A stretch of 64,000 nt of DNA from Cladorhizidae sp. MBARI D1340-BT2 (GCA_028752905.1 JAQNBH010000011.1:22786341-22850340); one strand, 5' to 3'. Positions 1-9,989 are shown, counted from the first letter of the stretch. The notes: generated by a model from the sequence alone, not told the origin. Translations and numbers: made by a program.

Positions 1-36
1 TTAAGGAAGCTTCATTGATTAGCCAGGCTTTCATTT

Positions 37-97
37 GGGGGGGGGGGGGTGGGGAGGGGGGGAGCCCTAGTATCTTCCCCCCCCCCTCCCCCGCCCC
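37..97. repeat. G-run followed by C-run (imperfect palindrome)
   Basis: A run of 13 G, then more G-rich sequence, is followed after a short spacer by C10, C5 and C4 blocks. The two halves are roughly complementary. It lies inside the piggyBac remnant. It could be slippage-prone low-complexity DNA, and it is a likely place for sequencing error. Confidence 0.7.
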
Positions 98-113
98 AAT
101 GCATATAATCACA

Positions 114-614
114 AAATGGGCCGAGTAGATATGGTAGATCAGCAGCTCCATAGTGTGAGTGTGGTCAGGAAAATGGTACAGAAAGATTGCTTTGAGGTTG
201 TTAATGCAGTGTGCCCTGTGTACCCACAAACTTTACCGCAAATTCTCCCCATCTACCAAAGTTTTCCTAGCTGACTTCAATGACCTCCTGACAGTGCCAG
301 CCCTAAACTGAACAAAGTTGTAGCAAGGCGAGAACCAGTACATAGGCTAACAGGGAGGCACTTCCCTGAGAAAAGAGAGGACAATTGGCCACACAACGCA
401 CAAGAAAGACCAAATGTGTCGTGTGTGCTGGGTACATGTATTCCGCACCAGAGCTGGTAGAGAAATCCGGACAGTGTGGATTTGCCCTGACTGTCCAAGT
501 AAGCCAGGTATCCATTCAGACAAAGATTGTTTCAGGACCTATCACACAAAATTGGACTACTCCAGAGGTCCTGACGGAGAGGATGATGGAGATACATCTG
601 ATAGAGATGAGTAA
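114..614 (+). pseudogene. piggyBac transposase C-terminal fragment
   Basis: Reading starts in a segment resembling the region just after the last catalytic Asp of piggyBac transposases (GRVDMVDQQLHSVSVVRK). It continues through frameshifts and stops to a motif like RLTGRHFPEK (about 340-380). It ends in a Cys-rich tail (CVVC, then WICPDCPS, then CFRTYHTKLDY at about 410-560) that fits the C-terminal zinc-binding domain of the family, which helps bind the element ends. The reading frame must change several times, so the gene is dead. Identification rests on the order of these three motifs, which is typical of piggyBac; the catalytic core lies outside the window. Confidence 0.65.
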
Positions 615-1591
615 ATGCTCAAAGTGTGCGGTGTCCTCCCCACATATTCACACTATGGAGCTGACTAAAGTTGAGGTTCTGAAATGAAGGAACAATATAG
701 TGGATGCAGTCAAGCAGTTTTATTTCATGAAAGACAATCATTATCGTTAAATTTTTTTACAAAATGAATTCAAAAAACTAAATCATGTTGTGGACAGAAA
801 ATCATAGTTTTCGTGTAAAGGGTTCTCCAGAAAGTGGTCGGTATTCACTGGAGTAAAGTTTTCTTACCATTCAATTCTAAAATATGATATCATCGCCAAG
901 TTTGGCGGTTTGTTTTCTTTATTATAAAGGATGTAGGCTTCAGAAAGAAGAACAATGTCATCATTATGTTACAGCAAAGGTTTTTCGAACTAAAATGGTG
1001 AAAAATTAATTGCATTTTCCAACGAAACGACATCAATGTGACCAAAATACATGGCTGCTAAAGGTTACATAACCAGATAAATGTTCAAAACACATTTGAA
1101 TATATGCATCTGAACTTCAAATACCTGCATTCCATCATCCCAGATGGTTGTACGGAGTATAAATGACTAATAATTATTGTTGGGAAAAACACATGTTACA
1201 GTGATTTTGTTTGGAAAATTTCATGTTTCACAATTCTGCCAACAAACGTTGATTTTTGTCAGTTTTTGAGAAAATTATTCTGTTTTTTATTCTTTTTATG
1301 TATCTTCATCATTATCCAGTGAAAAAAAAGCATCCCATAAGAATTTCTTGGAGAAAAAGTAATTTTTATCACAGATTTGATGAAAAAAAGTGAAAATTCA
1401 ATATGGCCACCATGGCCGCCATGCGATCACACGACGACCTAATTATGCAAAATACCAAATTTCTATTTTTCTCCCATAGACCAACCTCTTGCCCACCCAA
1501 ACACATAAAAAGATTTTCAAAATAACCGCTTTTAGTATTTTTGGGGCAATGATTTCAAAATCACCTTTTTACCTCCAAAAAGGGGGGGATT

Positions 1592-1615
1592 TACCTGCAG
1601 CAGTGAATGGGTTAA
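1592..1615 (-). repeat. piggyBac terminal inverted repeat with TTAA
   Basis: The minus-strand reading begins TTAACCCATTCACTG, and the TTAA is at 1612-1615. It marks the right boundary of the piggyBac remnant. The partner repeat is outside the window. Confidence 0.6.
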
Positions 1616-2063
1616 GATTGAATTTTGAAATTCCAATGCATGTTACAGTTATTGGTATTGTGTCAGCATGATGTACCTAGAGTTTCCTAATAATCAAATA
1701 AAATTGAACTGTAATTACAAGGTACCATTATGCTTGTACATGTACTTTGCTATTAGTATTTAATAATATTTTGGAGTAAGATTTGTAACTTGCTGCACTA
1801 ATCTGGTGAAAATACTTTCTATTTAAAATAGCTAAAAACAACAACAACAACAACAAATGACCCCCAACATGATACTTCCCCCCCACCCCCCCAAACAGTA
1901 ATCCTGTATGAAACCCTGTTAGCCTATTCTAAATTTGAAGGGTATGCTTAAGAGCATAGCTTTGTCTGAGTTGTGGCTTGGAGTTTAGCTTGGGTGCTTG
2001 AAGGACCAGCTTAACACAAGATAAGACCAGTCTTGCCTGCTTAGATTACTCTAGCAAACTTAG
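1616..2063. other. Non-coding spacer with low-complexity tracts
   Basis: I see no gene here. An (ACA)n tract lies at about 1836-1856 and C-rich runs at about 1861-1893. The rest is AT-rich sequence without a recognisable element. Confidence 0.6.
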
Positions 2064-2680
2064 CTACTCTTTGGCAAGCTTACAGCCCTTGACTTGTGGG
2101 TTCCATGAGAAGTGTTGTTTCAACTTTTCCTCGGCATAGTAATGGTCTAACAGCACAAAAACATCTGTGCGTTCACTGATAACTTTGATACTGCAGCATC
2201 CAAGGCTTGCCAGATATACTATATGGTGAGCAATGATATCATCTGCGTCTTCATGCATGGTCTTCAATGTCAGGTCTCAGGATTTGCAATCCATTAAATA
2301 ACCCTGTAGTTATTGGTGTTTTCCCAGTAACTACAAGACTGTTGGGAAGATTCGTTCTGCTGTAGACACAAGTTCATCACAAATCAGTTGTGTGTTTTTT
2401 TTGGTGACAGAGCAACTTGTTGAGGAGGCAGAGGAGAGCTGAGACACAGCTGATGCTCACGAGAGCATTTAGTTCCACTTTTAATACTGTATTCACAGCA
2501 GCAGTCTAATATTACGTGCACTCGAGTGCCACCTTTCAGTTTCCCTTTGACATATTTCACAAAATGTCTGACAAGGTCTTGCACACTTCCCTTACTTGGC
2601 CAATGAACAACCCACAGGATGGCACATCCATCTATGACAATAGCATCAGGTTGTCCTGTAGCATGAGCTGATTGTTCCAC
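2064..2680 (-). pseudogene. Decayed PIN/5'-3' exonuclease-like ORF (repeat-associated family)
   Basis: Two minus-strand pieces appear in the right order. The first (2680-2384) has a VIDGCAILWVVHWPSKG segment, like the first Asp motif of PIN/XPG-type nucleases, and continues through EYSIKSGTK. The second (2267-2064) has HEDADDIIAHHIVYLAS followed by RTDVFVLLDHYY, like the EAD..I and DTDv.vLL motifs of the same fold. Stops and frameshifts separate them at about 2270-2384. In the second motif the expected acidic residue before TD is replaced (SERTD), suggesting loss of metal binding. I recognise the pattern from uncharacterised, often repetitive invertebrate proteins; the molecular role is unknown. 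Family placement is by memory of motifs only. Confidence 0.45.
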
Positions 2681-2967
2681 TTGAAGTTTGTTCTTTAGTA
2701 TTGACTTGGACTTGGCAATACGGCAATCGCTAGTATTTTATTCAAACATTGAGGTAGGAACTGGTGCTAGTTCATAGCTGAGAATCTGTTCCACCTTAAT
2801 GAATTCTGCAATACCGCAGTTTACCCGGGAATTACCCACAACACCACTGGAGGATAAAAGAACATAAAATTAATGTCTCGAGAGTTCACGAGGGCCAGGG
2901 CCCTAGCAAATATCAGTCCTGAATCAGTATCTGTCCATGTTTTCTTCTTACACTCTTTCATTGTGCA
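2681..2967. other. Spacer without a recognised gene
   Basis: This may be decayed sequence linking the two halves of the minus-strand PIN-like family. I see no continuous frame and no clear element end before the pogo MITE at 2970. Confidence 0.4.
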
Positions 2968-2969
2968 TA

Positions 2970-3396
2970 CCGTATTTGCCGGAGTATAAGTCGCAGTAGT
3001 AGCTCCAAATCTTCTTCTCCAATTGAGGGGTGCGACTTATAATCCGAACATGCCGCTCCTTAAACAACTGGGCGGGGTCTCTAGTGGCACGTGTGTCGAT
3101 AAAATGTCTGGGAAGTACACTGCTGGCTTTAAGCTCAAAGTAGTTGGGTATGCAGAGAAGTTCGGAAACAGAGCAGCGGAAAGAGAGTATAGAGTCAGTG
3201 AAAAATCGGTCAGGGACTGGAGAAAGAAGAAGAGTGTTTTGACAACGCTGCCGAGATGCGCTAAAGGGTGGTATCGAAACTTTACCTATTGTCATTGCGC
3301 ATGCGACCTATACTCTATTATAGATTTTCAAAATGATGGCCAACTTTGGGGGGTGCGACTTATATTCCGGTGCGACTTATACTCCGGCAAATACGG
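2970..3396 (+). mobile_element. pogo-type MITE, 427 bp, TA target site
   Basis: The element is bounded by inverted repeats of about 27-30 bp (left begins CCGTATTTGCCGGAGTATAA; the right end is its complement with few changes). It is flanked by TA at 2968-2969 and 3397-3398, as expected for the Tc1/mariner/pogo superfamily. Inside, a short plus-strand ORF encodes only the N-terminal DNA-binding domain, and no DDE catalytic domain is present. It is therefore non-autonomous and would have depended on a transposase supplied elsewhere. It sits inside the decayed minus-strand ORF region, so it inserted after that sequence was in place. Confidence 0.8.
3104..3235 (+). pseudogene. pogo transposase N-terminal HTH fragment
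   Basis: The ATG at 3104 opens about 43 codons reading MSGKYTAGFKLKVVGYAEK and then a helix-turn-helix pattern ending SEKSVRDWRKKK. This is the Brinker/CENP-B-like DNA-binding domain found at the N-terminus of pogo-type transposases, which recognises the element ends. The catalytic domain is missing because the MITE ends 160 bp later. It may be non-functional, or it could still produce a DNA-binding peptide; nothing in the sequence decides between these. Confidence 0.6.
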
Positions 3397-3398
3397 TA

Positions 3399-4011
3399 CT
3401 CTCTTTTTGAGGGTTTGGTGGAATCCCTCTGGCCAGCTAGCTTCATACTCTTCTGTCTGTGGTTTGCCCAGGTCAACAGCATCATGTACATTTACATCAT
3501 CTGAGCATATACGTCCAGAAACTATGTTTACGGGAGCAGATGCTTGACCTGCTGTATTCAAGGGATAAATGCAATGCGTCAGTTTTTCCCTAATGACTAG
3601 CCTGTAATTTTTATAATATTTGATCAGTGATGCCAATCCCTCTTTGTGTGGGAGGTGATGTTTATTGATGAGGAATCATTAAAATTGGCCATGTCCTTCA
3701 TCAATCTGCTACAGGTTCATTGCCCATGGACAGCTTTCTCATCCAGTGTTATTCCAATAAGATAACCTGACCCGTGCCCATAATGCATAAATGTTGTCTC
3801 TATGAACATGTCTGTCCATATCCTGTTCCACAGTCCTTGTCTGTGGCATTGGACATGTTCTCCCTTCAGAAATCTTTAGGGTTTCACCATATACAGTAGC
3901 TTTTTTAAATCTCAGGTTGATTAGGCCATATCTGGCATAGTGAATGTGCCATGTAGCAAAGAAACACATGTATGGTATCATGTTAGTCTCCGCAAACCAC
4001 ATGCTGCACAC
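3399..4011 (-). pseudogene. Decayed minus-strand ORFs upstream of the PIN-like fragment
   Basis: Two open stretches run on the minus strand. One (3636-3399) contains ASWPEGFHQTLKKRV and is cut by the pogo MITE. The other (4011-3739) contains MIPYMCFFATWHIHYARYG. The second resembles the F..ACGNHNYAR-like stretch seen in the same loosely defined invertebrate repeat proteins as the PIN-like piece. Codon continuity is broken between and within the pieces. Assignment to the same former gene is an inference from strand, proximity and a weak motif resemblance. Confidence 0.3.
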
Positions 4012-4127
4012 AAATTACATGATAGCTAATGATTTGGATGTCAATCTTTCACACCTCTTCAGTGGCAGATAAAAGCAAAGGGATATGTATGCTCCACTGT
4101 CCAATAGCTTGGTATAGAAGGCTGGTT

Positions 4128-4266
4128 GCATAGCTCACCTGATAACACATGTTGTTAGTGACCTAGCTCAAATGATCCTACATATTGTCCTAGCTCATCT
4201 GATCCTACATATTGTTAGTTACCTAGCTCAACTGATCCTACATATTGTCTTCTGATCCTACATGAC
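4128..4266. repeat. Short tandem repeat with CTGATCCTACATATTGT units
   Basis: Three to four imperfect units contain GATCCTACATATTGT and CCTAGCTCA. No coding potential is evident. Confidence 0.55.
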
Positions 4267-5164
4267 CCGAAAACGGAAAACAACAAAATTCTGATTAAAA
4301 TATGAAACATTCATGTTGATAATCATATGTCGATTTACAGGTGATTGTCAGCTATTTTGGTGGCCATCTTGAATTTCTCAAATTCCTCAATGGTGACAGA
4401 GTGGCACCTGGTGGATTATCAATCTGGACCCTTCAAAACTCAAAATCCACTTATGTGTCAAGATCTTCAAAGAATAGGTGTCTGTCAACCGGACTACTCT
4501 GGGTTTATAGAGGTGTTTTTTATGGTAAGTCTTGCTAAGGTAATAGACGTTCTGTAAACTCTTCAACCTTGTAAGCTACCCTGTAAAGTCTCTCTAATGC
4601 AAGGCTTGCTAGCTACTAGAGGTCCTGTGAGGGCATTAAAAATGGGGGGCTTTGTTTGGCAAGCCTTAGTCTACACCGGGCTTTACCTAAAACTTTGCTT
4701 AGCAAACCTAACCTCTACAAAACTATACAGCACGACTTGTCTAAGATCTTGTCTAAACTGAGTAGCTATGAACAAGAAGGCAAAGTTACTAGCTAAAACA
4801 AGTAGAGCTGAAGGACACTAGTGGGCAGACCAAAAGGTTAGGAAAAGAAATAACTAATCTTACTTCTGTCAGCAATAAACATCTTGAAGGACAAAATTAC
4901 ATCTGGGAAGAAGAAAACAAAGTAGAGCAACAAAAAAAACACTCGCTAGATTTAGCATCGGGTTGTAATTCAACTAGCGCCTGCCCCATTTGCATGTGAA
5001 CATGTGCGCATGCAAATTGGAAATGTAAACTTAACGGCATTGTCGGGATTTTCTGCATTGATTCGGCATTTCTATTTCCTTCGACAATGTTGGAACTGGA
5101 AATTTATTTTGGTGACTATACTGTACATCGTGGGCACTTACTAAGCACTCTACAGTAATTCCCT
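4267..5164. other. Non-coding stretch, no gene recognised
   Basis: Only short unrelated open frames are present, with no motif I recognise. The sequence is AT-rich with scattered GCTAGC-type words. Confidence 0.5.
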
Positions 5165-5660
5165 TAAAAGGTAGAGCAAAGATAGATGATATATAATGAA
5201 GCAGGTATACATAACTTTTTCCTTGAGATATCTTTCTTTTCCTTCCAAAAAACATGTTTCTGAGAAATCGCCGTTTCAAGTTGGGCTACTATTATATTGG
5301 ACCACTAGACCATAAGTCTACTTTTTTGCACCTTTGCACTTATCTATTCTTCTGAGTAAGTAATTACCACTAGAATACAAGTATCAGATGGAATCTCTTG
5401 GAAGGTGGTGCCTCTGAAAAGAGCCGGGGGAAGAAAAAAAGGCTCTGAAAAGCAAATATATGAGCAATCAAACTTTACTGAAGCTGAACTAACCTCCTTC
5501 CTTAATTTTCAATGTGAATGTAATTGAGAGCCTGGATAAAATCCACCATTATACTAGAGACTTGTACATCCAAATGTTTTCAAATTTGAAATACAGTTTG
5601 TACAGATGTTTAGAAAGGATATAAGCCACAAAAAAATATTGTCAAAAAATTATAAATAAT
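5165..5660 (+). repeat. Dispersed repeat, copy 1
   Basis: This stretch matches, in reverse orientation, the sequence at about 54995-55445. Shared blocks include GTAGAGCAAAGATAGA, ATATAATGAAGCAGGTATAC, AAACATGTTTCTGAGAAA, CAAACTTTACTGAAGCTGAA and a shared tail GTACAGATGTTTAGAA through AAAATATTGTCAAAA. Similarity is clear but with many differences and indels. The element type is unknown. The other copy interrupts a retroelement, so the family is mobile or was once mobile. Confidence 0.7.
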
Positions 5661-5970
5661 GGCCTTAATTAATTAAGCATGAACACACGAACACACTGGT
5701 TGACACGGAATAGTTAACTAATTAATCTGTTGTCAATTTTTTTAATTATTATTATAATGCATGGGGCGGAATTATTTTCAAATGACCGCCTCATTCAGTA
5801 CAAGAGCGGGGAAACACCTGAAGCTTGGACTAGAGTTTTAAGAGCTTCAACTATTATTTGCCCTAAGGCAGAGCAGTGTTTTGACTCCCAGATTACGAAT
5901 ACAATCTAGTCTTCCACGCTTTAGTGGCTGTTTGTAGTTGTTAGTGCTTCTCGATCTCAAAGAATATCTT
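5661..5970. other. Spacer upstream of the Gmr1-like element
   Basis: AT-rich sequence with TTAATTAA-type words. It could hold the 5' LTR and leader of the element that follows, but I see no direct-repeat partner or primer-binding site to support that. Confidence 0.35.
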
Positions 5971-6069
5971 CTCTCACTCGCACCTCTCTCTGTCTCTTCT
6001 CACTCTCTCTTTTCTCTCTCTCCTCTCTCTCTTCTCTCTCTTCTCTCTCTTCTCTCTCTTCTCTCTCTA
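5971..6069. repeat. CT-rich microsatellite
   Basis: A TCTCTCTT/CTCTCT tract lies just before the gag-like frame. On the minus strand it gives an artefactual Glu/Arg-rich frame. Confidence 0.9.
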
Positions 6070-6074
6070 GTCCA

Positions 6075-6510
6075 GTACTGGCTGGCCAGCATGCTCCCCC
6101 TCCTTGACCCAGCTTTTCTCCGCCTCCAGGAAGGAATGACAGTCCACACAAAGTCTGACTTCCGCTCCTTCAGGACTGCACTGCTGGACTTCCATGGTAT
6201 CACCCGCAGCCACTACCAAGTGCAATGGTGGGACATGGAGATGTAAGTAAAGGAGACATGTCGGCAGTTGTGGCAGAGACTGGCACTGACATTCAAAACA
6301 TGGACAAAGGAAACTGCGAGCAAAGAAGAGTTGGAAGACTTGATGATTAAGGAGAAGCTCCTAGACTTGTTGCCCACAGCAGTCCAGAGCTCGGTTAGAA
6401 CCCAGAACCCTTACACAGCAGCAAAAGCAGTCCGACTGGGTGACGAGTACAGCCTCAACAAGCCCAAGCAGACTGAGCCAAAGAAGTGGAACTCAAACAG
6501 ACCAGAGTAG
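6075..6510 (+). pseudogene. gag: Gag with SCAN-like capsid segment
   Basis: The N-terminal part (about 6090-6240) reads into FRTALLDFHGITRSHYQVQWW, then a stop and frameshift. The second part (6268-6510) has WQRLALTFKTWTKETASKEE, then the segment KEELEDLMIKEKLLDLLP and VRTQNPYTAAKAVRLGDEY. This pattern (W, then T.E.L.D.....LL..LP, then VR...P....A..L) matches the SCAN domain of vertebrate zinc-finger proteins, which is known to derive from a Gmr1-like Gag capsid. Its role would be capsid oligomerisation. The frame break near 6240 makes it non-functional. Confidence 0.6.
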
Positions 6511-6565
6511 TCCAAGAACACAGGACCGGGACTATCCTACCGAAGTGATCCAACCACCGGCCAGA

Positions 6566-7000
6566 GATGCCCAGACTGCCCAGCTTTGATCCAGTGAAGA
6601 GACCCTGCTATTACTACTATGACATTGGGCATGTAACAGCCAAGTACCCGAAAAAGTCATGCCTGGTTACCCCTAACCCAAATTTTATAGCCTCTCCAGG
6701 GAAGATTAATGGGCAGGAGGTCAGCTAACTCTTGGTAGACACTGCCTGCAATATCTCACAGGTGCACTCTAGATGGCTCTCGGAGAATTACGCCAAGCAA
6801 CGAGCAGTGAAGATTCAGGGACCGAACCAGAGGACAACCTGATACCCGAGGACGATGATCATCTTGGTTGTCGAGGGAAAGACGATCAAACTACCCATGG
6901 CAGTGAAAGCCAATCTCATGTATGACGCCATCCTAAGAGTGGACATCCCCAATCTGCATACCCTGGTATCCCACACCACACCACGGATAGAGACAACTCC
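6566..7000 (+). pseudogene. Zinc-knuckle and aspartic protease remnant
   Basis: At about 6601-6655 a CYYYYDIGHVTAKY stretch looks like a CCHC knuckle that has lost two cysteines. At about 6729-6767 LLVDTACNISQVH resembles the protease active-site motif LLVDTG, with Ala in place of Gly. A further frame (from 6855) gives IILVVEGKTIKLPMAVKANL and a VDIPNL segment like the rest of a retropepsin fold. Stops and shifts lie between. In an intact element this would release Gag and Pol parts from the polyprotein. Confidence 0.5.
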
Positions 7001-7346
7001 TCGGCTGAGGAAGAAGCTCAAGAGAAAACGGCTGAGACATAAGTGCCATAGAGTGATTAATTATGAAATAAGTACCTTTCCTGAGTCAGGAAACAGTGGG
7101 TCTAGCCACCCCCCATTAGCCAGTGATGAGAGTGACCACCAATCTTCATCTCACTCCAACACCGAGGGAGAACCAAGCTATACAGACAACACAGTTGAGA
7201 ACAAGATGGAGTGGACAGCCGAGCAGGAACAGACCCCCAGCACAGGACTGGTTGACCTGCCAGACTTCAGTGATGACCTGTTCAAGAAAGCATCTGAGAG
7301 GAACAGGGTAGCATAACAGACTGGCTCGCCAGAGGTATGCCAAGAG
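7001..7346 (+). pseudogene. Pol linker between protease and integrase
   Basis: The frame stays largely open (to a stop at 7314) and encodes a basic patch (RLRKKLKRKRLRHK) followed by a long Ser/Asp/Glu-rich stretch. It joins the protease region to the integrase zinc-binding region and contains no reverse transcriptase motif. This absence in a nearly continuous frame is the main reason to think that integrase really follows protease here, as opposed to a deletion of RT. Confidence 0.5.
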
Positions 7347-8260
7347 ATGGGGGCAGTTGCTGCCATTGAAAGGTGGAAACATCAGTTAGTAGAAGCCCAG
7401 GAGAGCGACCCCACCATGGAGATCTGCAGGAGAAGAAGTGCTGTCCCTACCTCACCCTTTTTCTATCAGGATGACATCCTATGGAGTGAATCGCTACCCA
7501 CAAAACAGACAGAGATGGTGCAGCAGATTGTACTTTCCGAGGAATACAGTTAGACGGCGCTGTATATGGCACACCTGGTACCATGGGCCGGCCACTTCGG
7601 GAGAACCAAGACCATTAACAGACTACTGAAAAGGTTCTTCTGGCCAGGCATATGAGGAGAAGTAGCATCTGCAAGAGATGCCAGACCTGCCAGCATGCAG
7701 CCAAGGGAATAGTATACGTAAGGCACCCCTCATTACCTTATCTGTTGTTTCACAACCACTGGCAATGGACAATGGACATAGTGAGTTCACTGCTGCAGAC
7801 AGAGGAGGGCCATAGATATATTCTGACCATGTGCGACTATGGGAAACGCTATCTAGAAGCCTTCCGGCTGAAGACCACAACAAGCAGAGATGTTGCAGAT
7901 GCTCTGGTGGAGATGTTCTCCAGAGTGGGGTTCCCTGATGAGATTCTCTCTGACACGGGCTCCAACTTCTGCAGCAAACTGATGGAGGAATTCCTACGGA
8001 TGTTCGGGGTGTGCCACATCAAGACTGCAGACTATCATCCAGAGACGGACGGAATGGTAGAGTGCTACAATGCAACCCTAAAGAGTGGACTCCGTAAGTA
8101 TGTTGAGAGGTTTGAAGGATAGTGGCACATGAGCATTCCCTACTTACCTTTTGCATTATGTGAACTTCCCCACCAGAGCACAGGGTTCAGCCCATTTGAA
8201 CTGATGTATGGGAGGAATCCCCGAGGGCCACTAGACGTGTTGCAGGAACAGTGAAGGCAG
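7347..8260 (+). pseudogene. Retroviral-type integrase (Ty3/gypsy)
   Basis: The HHCC zinc-binding region spans about 7563-7690 (GHFGRTKTINRLL, FFWPGI, CKRCQTC), with a frame change near 7650. The core frame from 7652 carries all three catalytic acidic residues: Asp at about 7775 (WTMDIV), Asp at about 7952 (SDTGSNF) and Glu at about 8060 (MVECYN), with exactly 35 residues between the last two. The stretch STGFSPFELMYGRNPRGPLD (about 8178-8240) is the usual end of the core. It would insert cDNA into chromosomes. Stops near 7551, 8120 and 8252 break it, so it is a pseudogene that has kept its catalytic triad. Confidence 0.75.
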
Positions 8261-8805
8261 CCGACTAAGTGTAAGGAGAGTGTCGTCTCCTTCCTACTTA
8301 ACACCTACGAGAAGTTGGAGGCAGCTCGAGACCTGGCCTGCACCACTCAGTTGGGACAAGGACAAAATGAAGATCTAGTATGACAGGACAGCTCGTGAAC
8401 GCTGCTTCCAGGTGGATGACCTAGTCCTGTTTGCCTTCATCATCCAACAATTTGCTGGCCAGGTGCCAAGCACAATATCCTATCTCAGAAAAACTAAGCC
8501 ATAGTACATATAAGGTCAAAGGCAAGTAAGGAGAAGCCGAACATTTCATGTGAGTATGTTTGCCAGGTGGGAGTCACCATCAGCGGTCTGTCTTCTCAAT
8601 GAGACATCCCAACTACCACTGACTGAGTTCAAGGAGATCACGACCTGGAATGATCAATCTACATGATATCGTTAAGACAGAAGAGGAGATGGTTGCACTT
8701 GCTGTAGAGGGGGACAAAGATAATGTAGATGATGAAGAGAAAGAAGAGTAGTGTGTTCCAGCTGTATCCCATGCCCAGGCTTGCACTGCACTAGAGACAG
8801 TGCTA
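8261..8805 (+). pseudogene. Integrase C-terminal remnant and truncated 3' end
   Basis: Short frames such as CFQVDDLVLF (about 8403-8433) resemble the start of the integrase C-terminal domain. LNETSQLPLTEF follows at about 8595-8630. Beyond 8720 nothing recognisable of pol remains before the inverted-repeat arm starts at 8806. The expected RT is missing, so the copy is 3'-truncated. Confidence 0.4.
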
Positions 8806-9060
8806 GCATATGTTCAAGAGCAGTAGCATGGAATTCCAATGACCACAATGATGATGCTGAACAGTCTCTTGCTTGAAACTGAAAAAATAAGATCGATAAA
8901 TCAAAAGAAACAAAAGTTAGAGACAAAGCTTCAGACTCTAATACTTGTAATTAAGTTATTCACAATGTTGTTTAGATGCTGTCGTAATAATTGTACATGT
9001 GTTGTGGTTATTGTGGTAACTTAATGAACATTTTGTGCAACTTCAGTTATCTGAACATTT

Positions 9061-9121
9061 AAGTTATCCGAACACCCTCCCTCCGGTCCTAACATGTTCG
9101 GATAACTGACTTCCTACTGTA
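9061..9121 (-). repeat. pogo/Tigger-like transposon terminus (left arm)
   Basis: On the minus strand it begins TACAGTAGGAAGTCAGTTAT and continues with CCGAACA words and an internal inverted GTTATCCGAAC motif. This fits the termini of pogo/Tigger elements (TA followed by CAGTAGG..). It is a solo end or a very short MITE. Confidence 0.5.
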
Positions 9122-9426
9122 TAGAGTAATTAGGATGACAAAGGTGTTGATTGTTGGCTGCAAGCGCCTCAGCTCAGTGGTGGTTCTGACTATGTAGACG
9201 TATTTTGTGAGGTCTTATCTAACTTCAATGACTCGCTAAGTATTCAGCGACTGACCATGCTAACATTTGGTGGTAGCGGACCGAACCTATTGGCCCGTAT
9301 CTTTCCTTCGCTTGTTTTGATTGTAATTGTTACTTTAGTTAACTCTACCACTCAACAGAATGGAAGGAATTAGCTGACCGCAACACTCTGCTAGGCCACC
9401 ATCATGTTGTGAACTGATCTTAAATC

Positions 9427-9696
9427 ATGCTAATATATAAACATGGAGACAAATCCAGTGTCAGGAACCATGGTCTAATCTCTTTGCTTAGCTGTGTTCC
9501 AATAGGCCCAAAAGGATCATTCTCAAAAACAGCATTGCAATTACTATTTGGCAAATTTGGTTTCTTGAAAAACCTTTCTACAATGCAACAGTTCCTTCAT
9601 TGCATCCATTTATTGCTGATTATCTATCACTTGCTAATTGCTCACATATCTGGTTGCCCTAATGGTAGACAGTTAGGTTTAATTAGACATTTGTAA
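9427..9696 (+). pseudogene. LINE reverse transcriptase fragment (left arm)
   Basis: The frame reads IYKHGDKSSVRNHGLISLLS and later FGKFGFLKNLSTMQQFLH. These fit the kKGD.s...yRPISLLs and QfGFlk..ST..ql motifs of non-LTR retrotransposon reverse transcriptase (motifs 0-2). Only about 90 residues remain; the YxDD catalytic motif is absent. The Arg-Pro usually seen before ISLL is changed (HGLISLL), and a stop ends the frame. An inverted copy lies at 11257-11526. Confidence 0.6.
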
Positions 9697-9989
9697 TCTG
9701 ATGTCTGGTCATTTAGTGTAAATTAATTAATTAATTTTGTCAAGGCATATAAGTTGAAAGGAGATCACGATTCTCTCAAACAAACTCTGTGTGAAAATTT
9801 CTCTGCTATTGCTTTGGGATCATTCTCGTTCAGAGTTGGAAACTTCTGGCTTTACCTATACCATCGAAGACGTGGTTCAGAGAATTGTCCTTCAGTTGAC
9901 TTAATAATCAATGATACTTTATCTGCCTTTGATAAGCTTGACTCCTCTGAACAAATTCCACCAATTTACTTTGAAGCTATAGAGCTGCT

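Larger units (their letters stand above)
1..1615 (+). mobile_element. piggyBac element, 3' part (5' end outside window)
   Basis: The stretch carries a broken piggyBac transposase C-terminus (about 114-614) followed by about 1 kb of AT-rich non-coding sequence. It ends in a terminus that, read on the minus strand, is TTAACCCATTCACTG. This matches the usual form of piggyBac termini: a TTAA target followed by an inverted repeat starting CCC. The left end lies before base 1, so only one terminus can be seen. The long non-coding 3' stretch is consistent with an old element. piggyBac elements move by cut and paste and duplicate TTAA. Confidence 0.65.
6070..8720 (+). mobile_element. Ty3/gypsy element, Gmr1-like, truncated
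   Basis: The plus-strand order is Gag with a SCAN-like segment, a zinc-knuckle remnant, an aspartic protease remnant, a linker, then integrase (HHCC, D,D35E and a C-terminal part). No reverse transcriptase or RNase H lies between protease and integrase. Standard Ty3/gypsy elements have RT-RH before integrase; Gmr1-like elements place integrase first. The element is cut off near 8720-8805, before the position where RT would be expected. I see no LTRs. Stop codons and frameshifts in every domain show that this copy is inactive. Confidence 0.65.

Noticed and set aside
5957..6203. Minus-strand Glu/Arg-rich frames
   Set aside because: Shadow of the CT microsatellite and of the opposite-strand Gag sequence.
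6000..8800. LTRs for the Gmr1-like element
   Set aside because: I looked for direct repeats and a primer-binding site on both sides and saw none; the 3' side is truncated.
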